Made by a program: the position numbers and the translations under genes. From Marinomonas alcarazii (lineage in GTDB: Bacteria; Pseudomonadota; Gammaproteobacteria; Pseudomonadales; Marinomonadaceae), in the NCBI RefSeq assembly GCF_003208215.1, contig NZ_QKLW01000005.1, forward strand, positions 124,001-188,000: a stretch of 64,000 nt of DNA, read 5' to 3'. The first letter of the stretch is position 1. Each line of letters starts with the position of its first letter. The notes below the pieces were generated by a model, which searched no databases, was not told the DNA's origin, and saw only the letters and a list, made by a program, of their open reading frames with translations. Shown here one piece after another: positions 45,903-54,349 of this stretch.

Positions 45903-47192
45903 ATGACGACAGCCTACCAAGAACACCTTAGCGTTCTTTCACATCGCTACGAAGCCGCTATGGCGCACTTCGACTTAGACGCCATTGTTTTAGCTTCAGG
46001 GGAAAAAAGTTATTACTTTCAGGATGACCACACTCACCCTTTTCATGCCTATTCTGGCGCTCAACAGTGGCTACCTTTTACCCTAGGCGCAGAAACCTAT
46101 GTGGTGCTAAAAACAGGCGAAAAACCAACGTTAGTTTGGCCTATTCGTGACGATTTCTGGCACGCTCCCAACCCTGTTCCTAGTGGGGATTGGCAACAGA
46201 ACTGGAACATTATTACCGCCAGAAAAACAGACAAATGGTTTGCAAACTTACCAAAACAAACAGCATGGCTTGGCCCTCAAGCCATGTCATTCGCTGTTGC
46301 TTGTGAAGGCTTAAAAGCCTATGTAGATTTCGATAAAGCAGTAAAAACAGACTTCGAAATCCAAGCCATGCGCCAAGCTAGTACTCGCGGCGCAGCTGGT
46401 CATATCGCGGCGAAAGAAGCTTTCTTAGCGGGCATGAGCGAGCTAGAGATCCATTTAGCCTTTTTAAAAGCCAGCCAACAAACTGCCACACAAGAGCCTT
46501 ACCCAGGAATCGTCGGTTTAAACGAGCACGCTGCCGTTCTGCACTATGAGCATAAATCCATCGAGAAACTTTCTGACTCTCGCACATTACTAATTGACGC
46601 TGGTGCCAACCAACACGGGTACGCAAGTGACATTACTCGCACTTTTACTCGTCATGATGATGACTTTAACGCTTTGATCAATGATCTAGATACAATGGAG
46701 CAAAAGCTTTGCCGCAGCGCCATGTCTGGCGTTGCTTTTAAAGATTTGCATCAAGACACCCTCGCAGGCGTTGCGACATTATTGAGTGAGCATAAAATCT
46801 GCTCTTTAAGTGTTGAAGAACAATTAGCCAAGCGCATCCCACAAGTCTTCTTTCCTCATGGTTTAGGGCATTTACTAGGCTTACAAGTTCATGATGTTGG
46901 CGGACATCAAGCAGATAAGATGGACACTATGAGCATGCCTGACGAGCACGCTCCCTTTTTACGTCTTACCAGAACACTAGAAAAAAACATGGTGATCACC
47001 ATAGAACCGGGACTGTACTTTATTCCGATGCTACTGGATAAAATGCAAGCTGAAATCCCTAATCATGGTTGTGACATGACGCGCATCCAACACTTCATGC
47101 CTTATGGCGGCATTCGCATCGAAGACAACGTAGTAGTGAAAAATGACCAGCCCGAGAACCTCACTCGAATCGCTTTTGAAAACGCGCTATAA
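45903..47192 (+). CDS. pepQ: M24 metallopeptidase, Xaa-Pro dipeptidase-like
   Basis: 429 residues. The metal ligands of the pita-bread fold are all visible: Asp in TLLIDAGANQHG, Asp in YASDITRTF, His in FPHGLGHLLGLQVHDVGG, Glu in TIEPGLYFIP and Glu in GIRIEDNVVV. The N-terminal domain (1-150) is of the PepQ type (SYYFQDDHTHPFHAYS). PepQ hydrolyses X-Pro dipeptides and can act on organophosphates. Length near E. coli PepQ (443). Monocistronic. The distinction from other M24B enzymes is by overall similarity only. Confidence 0.88.
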   Translation: MTTAYQEHLSVLSHRYEAAMAHFDLDAIVLASGEKSYYFQDDHTHPFHAYSGAQQWLPFTLGAETYVVLKTGEKPTLVWPIRDDFWHAPNPVPSGDWQQNWNIITARKTDKWFANLPKQTAWLGPQAMSFAVACEGLKAYVDFDKAVKTDFEIQAMRQASTRGAAGHIAAKEAFLAGMSELEIHLAFLKASQQTATQEPYPGIVGLNEHAAVLHYEHKSIEKLSDSRTLLIDAGANQHGYASDITRTFTRHDDDFNALINDLDTMEQKLCRSAMSGVAFKDLHQDTLAGVATLLSEHKICSLSVEEQLAKRIPQVFFPHGLGHLLGLQVHDVGGHQADKMDTMSMPDEHAPFLRLTRTLEKNMVITIEPGLYFIPMLLDKMQAEIPNHGCDMTRIQHFMPYGGIRIEDNVVVKNDQPENLTRIAFENAL

Positions 47193-47256
47193 AAAGCTAA
47201 AACAAGGCTATTCGTTACCAAAGCGAAAAGCCTGACAGCAGTACTATTTTTAGCAT

Positions 47257-47288
47257 AAAAAAAACCGGAGGAAGTTAACTTCCTCCGG
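47257..47288 (-). terminator. Terminator of the quiC transcript
   Basis: Bases 47265-47288 are a perfect 24-base palindrome with arms CCGGAGGAAGTT and AACTTCCTCCGG. On the minus strand it is followed by TTTTTTTT (47257-47264), an ideal intrinsic terminator for leftward transcription. Confidence 0.9.
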
Positions 47289-47347
47289 CATAGTTTCCTC
47301 ACAAAAGGATACGCCTAAAATACATCATTCCCCGCAATGACAATGAT

Positions 47348-49201
47348 TTATTTTTTCTCTTGGCGCGCCTGTGAGGCAAGACGGACAAATGCATTCGCTT
47401 CGCCATAACGACTGTAATCACCAACTCGTTGTACCACTTCAAAAAAGACGCCATGCACTTCCTCTGTATAGAAATGGAAGAATTCACCTTCGTCATTTTG
47501 GTCATACATGATGTTGTGTGACTGCAGTTTCTTAATCATCTCTGAAGACAAGCCAAAACGCGCTTCAATATCACGATAATAGTTCTGTGGGATTGGCAGC
47601 TGTTTTTCGCTATCAATGTTTTTTGCCGCAGCAAAAATATCATCACAAGCGAACGCAATTTGATGCACACCAGAGCCTTTGGATTTTTGGATAAAACGCT
47701 GTGCTGAAGCATCACGAGCATTGGTCATGTTCAATGGAATACGCACACGTTTGTCTTTGCTCAGTGCGGTACGACTTACCACTAACCCGTGAATATCGGG
47801 CAAATCTTGGCTGGCATCGATATCGAAACCAAACACGGATTTATAGAAGAAAGACGCCGACAAAAAGTCAGTATTGGAAACGGTTTGGCCGATGTGATCA
47901 AAGCGAGTTAAGCCCACGCCTGTTTCACCTTGAATGCCTTGAATGGGTTTAAAGTCCACCTCAAAAAAACGTACCGCAGCGTCTGCAGAAACAAGATACA
48001 CCAAGCTATCACCAATACCTCGAAGCGCTGGGATGTTTAATTCCCCAGGACCGGCTTGGTTTTCAAAACGCTCTACTCGATAACGCTCAGCCAGTGACAA
48101 GGTCGCTTTAACATCTTCAGAAGCAAACGCCATTGCACAAACTGACACACCATGTTTTTGATAATGCTCGTGGGCTTGGCTTTTCGGTTCGCGGTTTAAA
48201 ATCAGATTAATATTTCCTTGGCGCATCAAGCTAACGTTTTTAGAACGGTGTTTATGGGTTTCATGAAAACCTAACTGGGCCAAAGTATTGGTTAACGCTT
48301 CTCCGCTCTCGCCTTCAATGGCAAACTCAATAAACTCAACATCGCTCACTTGTGGCGCTTCAATTGGAGCCGTTTTCTCTTCACGTTTGCTCACCGTTTG
48401 ATCATCAAGCCAAATCAATGAACGCATGCCATCAATGGCTTTTTCTAAAGGAGAAGATGAACGAAATTCGTCGTTGAAGATTTCATGAGACAAATAGTCA
48501 TCAAAGCCCTTATCTTTCAGAACTTGTAAAAACTCGACCACTGGCATGTCGCCTTGGCCAGGGAAGCAACGGAAATGTCGGCTGTATTGCAACACGTCCA
48601 TTTGTAGACTTGGCGCATCAGCGACTTGCACAAGGGCAATCTTGTTTAGCGGAATGTCATCACGTAACACATCTAAGGTGTTGCCACGGGAAAACATGTG
48701 GAAGGTATCTAAAATTATCCCCAAGTTCGGATGATCAACACGTTTAACCAAATCCCATGCGTCATGGTAATCAGCAATATGGTAACCCCAAGCAAGGGCT
48801 TCATAACCCAGCATGATGCCTTCTTTCTTGGCTATTTCAGCAAGAGCAAATAAGTCCGCCGCGCAAACGTCACGATCTGCAGAAGAGTAAGGCTGAACAT
48901 TACTGCAAAACAACAAACGATTGGTACCCAATTCATGGGCAACATCGATTTTGTGCTGCAGCATCTTTGCCTTTTGAGAGCGCATTGGCTCAGGCATACC
49001 TTCCATATCACGGAATGGTTGCAAAGCAATAATTTCCAAGCCTAGATCTTGCGCCATACGACGTACATCCTTTGGCGTACCATCGAACTGAGTTAAGTCA
49101 TTTTCGAAGATTTCCACGCCTTGGAAACCGGCTTTTGCCGCCGCTTCGAATTTCTCTCTCAGCGTGCCAGATATGGTTACGGTTGCGAGTGCTGTTTTCA
49201 T
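47348..49201 (-). CDS. quiC: 3-dehydroshikimate dehydratase fused to an HPPD-like domain (QuiC)
   Basis: 617 residues. Residues 1-285 form a TIM barrel of the sugar-phosphate-isomerase-like dehydroshikimate dehydratases (AGFQGVEIFENDLTQFDGTP, LLFCSNVQPYSSADRDVCAA, ILDTFHMFSRGNTLD, SHEIFNDEF with metal-ligand Glu/Asp/His). The second half (about 305-617) is a double VOC module like 4-hydroxyphenylpyruvate dioxygenase. It retains a possible Fe ligand triad, His in FDHIGQ, His in GVHQIAF and Glu in GVFFEVVQR. This layout equals QuiC1 of Pseudomonas putida, where the barrel makes protocatechuate from 3-dehydroshikimate and the second half is of unclear use. It is a single-gene transcript ended by a strong hairpin, 1.4 kb left of the aroQ-AEC-GntR-aroE group. 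Confidence 0.9.
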   Translation of the reverse strand: MKTALATVTISGTLREKFEAAAKAGFQGVEIFENDLTQFDGTPKDVRRMAQDLGLEIIALQPFRDMEGMPEPMRSQKAKMLQHKIDVAHELGTNRLLFCSNVQPYSSADRDVCAADLFALAEIAKKEGIMLGYEALAWGYHIADYHDAWDLVKRVDHPNLGIILDTFHMFSRGNTLDVLRDDIPLNKIALVQVADAPSLQMDVLQYSRHFRCFPGQGDMPVVEFLQVLKDKGFDDYLSHEIFNDEFRSSSPLEKAIDGMRSLIWLDDQTVSKREEKTAPIEAPQVSDVEFIEFAIEGESGEALTNTLAQLGFHETHKHRSKNVSLMRQGNINLILNREPKSQAHEHYQKHGVSVCAMAFASEDVKATLSLAERYRVERFENQAGPGELNIPALRGIGDSLVYLVSADAAVRFFEVDFKPIQGIQGETGVGLTRFDHIGQTVSNTDFLSASFFYKSVFGFDIDASQDLPDIHGLVVSRTALSKDKRVRIPLNMTNARDASAQRFIQKSKGSGVHQIAFACDDIFAAAKNIDSEKQLPIPQNYYRDIEARFGLSSEMIKKLQSHNIMYDQNDEGEFFHFYTEEVHGVFFEVVQRVGDYSRYGEANAFVRLASQARQEKK

Positions 49202-49532
49202 TCTTACGCCCTGACTGTCTACATTTCATAACGAAAACGATATATGAGAAACAAACCTGTTTTTTGCTTCTATATTTACTAATATTGATGCTAGCACAAG
49301 ATTTTGAGATTGAACGTCATCTTAAGAATGAAATAAAGCGCCAAAAATATATCGAAAAAGGAATACATAGCATCTTTCCAAAAACGTGACATAGGAGTGT
49401 AATATAGGAAAATCATTCCCTTATTAGCGCTTGTAACGAGCCTAATTCCTTAGTGTTTCTTACTTAGTCGCTGACTACCTAATAACCAATTAGCAGCGAC
49501 TGAAACCATGCGTGTACGATGGGAGACTTTTT
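49202..49532. other. Divergent promoter region between quiC and a LysR gene
   Basis: About 330 bases, AT-rich, without a recognised gene. An open frame running 49072-49389 starts inside quiC on the opposite strand and is dismissed. The region should hold control sites for both genes. Confidence 0.5.
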
Positions 49533-50498
49533 ATGTTAGAAAACCGTATTAAATATCGCCACCTTCAATGCTTTTTAGAAGTCACTCGCCAAGGCAGCGT
49601 TGTTCGCGCCGCAGATGTCTTGGCGCTCACCCAGCCCGCCGTATCAAAAAAACTCAAAGAACTAGAAGACATTTTGGGTGTCAGGCTCTTAGAGCGCAGT
49701 AAAAAAGGCGTTGAACTCACACCGTTCGGCAATGTGTTCCTAGAGCATGCCAGTACCAGTGTCGCCGCATTACGAGAAGGCACCGAACGTGTCGCCCAAG
49801 CGCAACAAAAAGGCATCAGCCGTATTAGTATTGGTGTGTTACCGACCGTCGCGACCAGTATTTTGCCAGAATCCGTGAAGCGCTTTCGTACTGGGGGAAT
49901 TGATGTTCGTCTGCATTTAGTCTCTGGTCCAAACGCCTTGTTAATGAGCCAGTTACGCGTTGGTGAATTAGATTTAGTGGTTGGCCGCTTAGGGGTTCCG
50001 GAAGCCATGTCTGGCTTGTCATTTCAGCATTTATACTCTGAACAAGTCACTTTTACCGTTCGCCCAAACCACCCATTGCTAACAAAAGAAAACTTCCAAA
50101 TCAGCGATATCGCTGATTACACTGTGCTCTACCCACCAAAAGGTTCTATAACAGCTCCCTATGTAGATCGCTTCCTATTGTCACAAGGCGTTGGGACGCT
50201 AACGGACAGAATTGACACCGTTTCGGACTCGTTTGGTAAGGAGTTTATTCGTAACAACGACGCAGTGTGGATCATTTCCCGCGGCGTAGTCGCGCGAGAA
50301 ATTTCGGATGGCGAATTGGATGAATTGCCTGTCGACACAAAAGAAACATTAGGAGCGGTTGGCTTAACAACACGAGCGGATTCGGTTCCGTCTATGGCCC
50401 TTAAACTCTTTATGAATGCGATTCGAGATACGGCACAAACGTTAGACAGCTATTACAAACCCATTGATCATCACCATAAAGATGGCCCAGCCATTTGA
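49533..50498 (+). CDS. LysR-type regulator, PcaQ-like
   Basis: 321 residues from ATG 49533 after GGGAGA; a GTG at 49512 would add seven residues. The helix-turn-helix (1-65) has IKYRHLQCFLEVTRQGSVVR and ALTQPAVSKKLKELEDILGV. The effector domain (PTVATSILPESVKRFRTGG, LRVGELDLVVGRLG, ITAPYVDRFLL) is like PcaQ, an activator of protocatechuate catabolism that binds beta-carboxymuconate. Here it is divergent from quiC and near aroQ, so it may control quinate or protocatechuate genes. Note that the 4,5-cleavage genes here would not make beta-carboxymuconate, so its effector is open. Confidence 0.8.
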   Translation: MLENRIKYRHLQCFLEVTRQGSVVRAADVLALTQPAVSKKLKELEDILGVRLLERSKKGVELTPFGNVFLEHASTSVAALREGTERVAQAQQKGISRISIGVLPTVATSILPESVKRFRTGGIDVRLHLVSGPNALLMSQLRVGELDLVVGRLGVPEAMSGLSFQHLYSEQVTFTVRPNHPLLTKENFQISDIADYTVLYPPKGSITAPYVDRFLLSQGVGTLTDRIDTVSDSFGKEFIRNNDAVWIISRGVVAREISDGELDELPVDTKETLGAVGLTTRADSVPSMALKLFMNAIRDTAQTLDSYYKPIDHHHKDGPAI

Positions 50499-50597
50499 TG
50501 AACAATAAGTAATCGCTGCAATAGGAAAGAAAATTAATGTCTTTTGCTTTGCCGCTCCCATCCTAGAGACAAGGAGCAGCATTACATTCACAAAACG

Positions 50598-51050
50598 CTA
50601 AGCTTTAAGTTTATGCACTAACCCTTGAATCCCCAACACATAACCTTTCACGCCCATACCAACGACGATTCCGGCCGCGGCAGGCGAGATATAAGAGTGG
50701 TGACGGAAAGCTTCGCGAGCATGAACGTTAGAAATATGAACTTCAATAACAGGCACATCAGCGCCTTTTATCGCATCGTGCAGCGCAACAGATGTGTGAG
50801 TATAAGCACCTGGATTGAATACCACGCCCAAGACTTCACCCACTTTAATACGGCGACCCGCCTCATGAATAAGATCGATCAATACGCCTTCATGGTTAGA
50901 TTGATGGCATTCCACTTCATGACCTAATGACAAAGCGGCTTCGCGACACATAACTTCCACATCAGCGAGCGTCTCATAGCCGTAGGTTGCAGGCTCACGC
51001 GTGCCCAGCAAGTTTAAATTTGGGCCATTTAATACCATGATGGTAGACAT
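50598..51050 (-). CDS. aroQ: Type II 3-dehydroquinate dehydratase
   Basis: 150 residues, normal length. LNGPNLNLLGTREPATYG is the diagnostic start with the catalytic Tyr; ECHQSNHEGVLIDLIHEAGR has the active-site His/Asn; NPGAYTHTSVALHDAI and EVHISNVHAREAFRHHSY complete the site. It converts 3-dehydroquinate to 3-dehydroshikimate. It is last in a leftward run aroE-like, GntR, AEC transporter, aroQ, so it is probably catabolic (quinate use), not the biosynthetic housekeeping copy. QuiB would be an apt name if catabolic role is shown. Confidence 0.95.
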   Translation of the reverse strand: MSTIMVLNGPNLNLLGTREPATYGYETLADVEVMCREAALSLGHEVECHQSNHEGVLIDLIHEAGRRIKVGEVLGVVFNPGAYTHTSVALHDAIKGADVPVIEVHISNVHAREAFRHHSYISPAAAGIVVGMGVKGYVLGIQGLVHKLKA

Positions 51051-51105
51051 ATTACTTTCTCCTATAAATCAGCATAAATATTCAATCCACTGTATAGCCA
51101 AACAT

Positions 51106-52038
51106 TCACACAAAGAAGCGTAACAAGACACTCAAAGTAAAAAATGACAATACGGTGGTGATCAACAAGGTACTGGCGCAAAAACTGCGCGCGCCATATT
51201 CTCCACAAACAATTGGATAAGAACTAAACATGGATACCGAAGCAAATATAACCAATGCCGCTTTTAAGTCGTTGGGCATACTAGGTGTAAGGAACAAGAA
51301 CAAGGTGACAATCACAGGAAACAGAATCAACTTGCCAATCGCCACTAATAATATCGGAGTCCATTGACCCTTAATCGATACGCCGACCAAAGACCCACCA
51401 ATAACAATCAAAGCCACCGAGGAAGCCGCCGATGCCAATAAATCAAAACCTTTACCGACAAAGCTCGGCAAACTAAACCCAAATACAGAAAACACCAGAC
51501 CTGCGCCCAAAGCGATTAATAGCGGATTCGTCGAGATACGCTTTAAAACGACCATAAATAGGTTTTTCCCATTACTCTCGCTCTTCCCCTGCATAGTCTC
51601 GATAAAAATGAGGCAAACCGGCAATAAGATAATATTTTCGACCATCAACGACATGACAAAGGCCTGAGTCAATGAATCATCAAAGAACTGCAATAGGATA
51701 GGAAAACCAATAAAGGCGCTGTTTGACATAGTCGCCCCAACGCCTCGCACACCAGCCTCTACCAATCCACTTTGCAGTAATCGCCAACTCAGCAACACAA
51801 TAATAAAAAAGGTCGCTAAACCGCTCGCAGCGTACACAGCAAGATAGTCAAAATGCAGAACTTCGTTGAGCTCCATGCTGGAGAGCTTTATAAAAATCAA
51901 TGCTGGCAAAGCAAGATATAAGATAAAACGACTTAATCCAGGTATCGCCGCTTGCGGCAAAAAAGCGTATCGAACACTTAGAAAACCAATGAGGATGATA
52001 AAAAATATTGGAGCTATGATGCTGATTACGGCTTCCAT
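51106..52038 (-). CDS. AEC-family transporter (auxin efflux carrier type)
   Basis: 310 residues with about ten membrane helices. The N-terminus EAVISIIAPIFFIILIGFLS, AIPGLSRFILYLALPALIFI with LPALIF (broken helix), and the mid-region MSNSAFIGFPILLQFFDD are AEC family features. AEC proteins move organic acids such as malate or auxin. It lies 55 bases upstream of aroQ and downstream of the GntR gene. Its place among quinate-route genes suggests it carries quinate, shikimate or a related hydroxy acid, but transport direction and substrate are inferred. Confidence 0.85.
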   Translation of the reverse strand: MEAVISIIAPIFFIILIGFLSVRYAFLPQAAIPGLSRFILYLALPALIFIKLSSMELNEVLHFDYLAVYAASGLATFFIIVLLSWRLLQSGLVEAGVRGVGATMSNSAFIGFPILLQFFDDSLTQAFVMSLMVENIILLPVCLIFIETMQGKSESNGKNLFMVVLKRISTNPLLIALGAGLVFSVFGFSLPSFVGKGFDLLASAASSVALIVIGGSLVGVSIKGQWTPILLVAIGKLILFPVIVTLFLFLTPSMPNDLKAALVIFASVSMFSSYPIVCGEYGARSFCASTLLITTVLSFFTLSVLLRFFV

Positions 52039-52124
52039 GCAATAATCACCTCGTGATTACACACAGCAGCCTGACATAGGATCTTTGTGTTTTTCATTCG
52101 TTACAATATCCTCGCGGATGAATA

Positions 52125-52832
52125 TTAGGCGATGGCTTTCGACTTCATGTCTAATGGCACTTTCTCAGCATCAGGTAAAAACAACCCTTTTTGAATATGC
52201 GAATCCAAAATGGACAGTACTAACTCTGTTTCATCATCAAGAAGGTGTTTTAGTAATTGCTGATGTTCTTCCATTGAGGCTTGACCACGAAATGGACGAC
52301 GATTTAAGGCAAGAACCTGATAACGCATATAAAGTTCAATGACCGAAGCGTGATAGCGAATTAACTGCTGAGAACCGCAATGGGACACCATAGTAACGTG
52401 AAAATCTCGGTCGGCTTTTTCCCATGCTTCAACATGACTTGCCTCATCTTCCATCATCTGTTTTTCAACGCAGTTCAAGCGAAACTGTGCACTGATCAAC
52501 GCCGATTTCCATTCCATTTGACCCGTTTTATTTTCCATGGATTTACGTACAGCCGACAGCTCTAACATCTGTCTCAGCTCTAATAATTCATGCAAATCAG
52601 CCGTTGATACAGGTTTTACAGTAAACCCTTTTTGATCAACGAATAGCACAAAACCATCGGATACAAGACGCATCAAGGTTTCACGTAAGGTATTCACACT
52701 AGCACTATAACGGATTCGTAAAGCGTTTAATTTAAGCTTTTCGCCAGGCAAAAGCTTTCCCGTCACAATATCTGAACGCAACTGTTCATAAACAGATTGC
52801 CCAACCAATTTACGGTCATCGGAGTTAATCAT
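52125..52832 (-). CDS. GntR-family regulator with FCD domain
   Basis: 236 residues from the ATG at 52832; a start 38 codons earlier (52946) would add a cysteine-rich tail without family support. The winged helix (about 8-75) shows VYEQLRSDIVTGKLLPGEKL and YSASVNTLRETLMRLVSDGF. The FCD ligand domain follows (LLELRQMLELSAVRKSMENK, DRDFHVTMVSHCGSQQLIRY), with Asp and His for metal-assisted ligand binding. FCD regulators respond to carboxylic acids. It lies within the aroE-AEC-aroQ strand group, so it likely regulates quinate or shikimate use. Confidence 0.85.
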   Translation of the reverse strand: MINSDDRKLVGQSVYEQLRSDIVTGKLLPGEKLKLNALRIRYSASVNTLRETLMRLVSDGFVLFVDQKGFTVKPVSTADLHELLELRQMLELSAVRKSMENKTGQMEWKSALISAQFRLNCVEKQMMEDEASHVEAWEKADRDFHVTMVSHCGSQQLIRYHASVIELYMRYQVLALNRRPFRGQASMEEHQQLLKHLLDDETELVLSILDSHIQKGLFLPDAEKVPLDMKSKAIA

Positions 52833-52968
52833 AGAAAATTCAAAGGGCCTTTCTTTTTCTTTTAAGACATCTGTACTATAACACGAGCAAAGGCATTCTA
52901 ATGTATAGGCAAACAGAAAGACGCCATCTGACGTCTTTTTTGTCATGTATTCTATTGGTTAATAAACT

Positions 52969-53823
52969 CTAGATGAGCGAACTCACAACATCGTATTTCT
53001 CACGAAATTGATCCCAAACAGGTTTCACATCAGTGATTTCTTGACCGGTAAAAATTTCAAAGGCATCAATGCCTTGATAAAAAAATAAGTCAAAGCCAGA
53101 TACTATTTGCAAACCTTTTTTATTAGCCTCTATCAAAAACTCAGTATCCATTGGCGTATAAACCGCATCAAACGCCCATTTTTGACCTTTAATTAGCTCT
53201 GCCGCTAATGGCATGCCAGGCGTTTTCAAGTGCCCAACAGGCGTGCAGTTAACCAAGCCATCAGCTTCTGCTGCGGAGGAAGCAACGTCCTCTTTCGCAA
53301 CAACGCGCGCTTTATAGCCCGCCTCATTAATAGCATCGACCAAAGACTGTGCGCTGCGTTCGCTTAAATCGGTGACCAATACTTCTGTTGCGCCCACTTC
53401 AAACAAGGCAAAACCGATCGCTCGACCCACGCCACCAGCACCAATCATTAACACCTTACCTGCTGGCAAATCTCCCACACGGCCTTTATAGCCGCGAATA
53501 AACCCAGTGTAATCGGTGTTGAATGCACAAACTTTGCCGTCTTTTAGCAATAAGGTATTACTGGCACCGACTTTTTTTACGGCGTCATTAACTTCGTCTG
53601 CACTGTCGATAGCGATTTGCTTATAGGGAAACGTTACATTCGTACCGACAAAACCTAAAGCACGAATTTCAGCAAGCTTAGCGTTAAAGGATTCGGCGGT
53701 ATCGTCTTCAGGCACTTGTAACTGGTAATCCACTGGCAACTTATTCAGTTCGCCCAACATCATGTGTAAAGAAGGAGATCGAGAAGCAGCAATAGCCTGA
53801 CCAATTAGACCTAAATGTAACAT
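52969..53823 (-). CDS. Quinate/shikimate dehydrogenase (AroE superfamily)
   Basis: 284 residues. LIGQAIAASRSPSLHMMLGE carries the SxS substrate motif; FVGTNVTFPYKQIAIDSAD has the catalytic Lys and NTDYTGFIRGYKG the Asp. VLMIGAGGVGRAIGFALFEV is the NAD(P) loop; VTDLSERSA after the second strand has Asp, which favours NAD+ over NADP+. Together with aroQ and quiC this suggests quinate or shikimate oxidation to 3-dehydroquinate/3-dehydroshikimate rather than biosynthesis. It is first in the leftward operon with GntR, AEC and aroQ genes. Confidence 0.88.
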   Translation of the reverse strand: MLHLGLIGQAIAASRSPSLHMMLGELNKLPVDYQLQVPEDDTAESFNAKLAEIRALGFVGTNVTFPYKQIAIDSADEVNDAVKKVGASNTLLLKDGKVCAFNTDYTGFIRGYKGRVGDLPAGKVLMIGAGGVGRAIGFALFEVGATEVLVTDLSERSAQSLVDAINEAGYKARVVAKEDVASSAAEADGLVNCTPVGHLKTPGMPLAAELIKGQKWAFDAVYTPMDTEFLIEANKKGLQIVSGFDLFFYQGIDAFEIFTGQEITDVKPVWDQFREKYDVVSSLI

Positions 53824-54004
53824 TGTGATTGCCTCCTACGTATTCCCAAAAAGAATGTAATAATGTTATTGCTTGAGTCCTAAAGGGAATAAAAAAACGC
53901 TCCCTTTACTAAAGTAGAGGAAGCGTATACCAAAACTCATGATTTGTTGTATGACAATTTGGCATGTATTTTAATTGGAAAAATTATATCAGCATAGATT
54001 CTTT

Positions 54005-54175
54005 TTATAGTGCCTCTGTTGTAGCCAACAATTGTAACCAGCACCTGTGTTTGAAATCGGCAAATGATAACTAAGATGCAGCTCAGTTAACGTGCTCTGT
54101 AATGCACCACGCATAGCCAGACTCAACACCTTTAAAGCCATTTTCCTTTCAAGCCAAAACAGATAACTTGGTCAT
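54005..54175 (-). pseudogene. Decayed C-terminus of a LigB-type extradiol dioxygenase
   Basis: On the minus strand the fragments MTKLSVLA (then a stop), ENGFKGVES, LAMRGALQSTLTELHLSYHL, PISNTGAG and LQLLATTEAL with a stop follow one another in three reading phases. They match, in order, the C-terminus of LigB-type protocatechuate 4,5-dioxygenase beta subunit, and the intact gene entering at 63789 (MWIAMRGVLRGKVTELHRNY, then HAPISNTGAGLLLLE). At least two frameshifts and one in-frame stop show it is not functional. It sits between the quinate operon and the double-HTH LysR gene. The remaining intergenic bases (53824-54004, 54176-54349) show no gene. Confidence 0.8.
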
Positions 54176-54349
54176 AGACTCTCATTCATAACCCTTTTTC
54201 CATTTAAAAAATAGAACGTATGAATTTTGGCAATTTTCTAATAAGAGGACTATTTTAGGCTAATACATTATAAAGTGAGCATTTCCCCCTTCTTTATAAT
54301 TTATTTGCCATTCATTTTTGATATAGTTAGGAGAACATAAGGAGGTCAT

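Noticed and set aside
47322..47346. Partial REP-like sequence near the quiC stop
   Set aside because: Only about ten bases (cattccccgc) resemble the repeat at 38713; too short to call.
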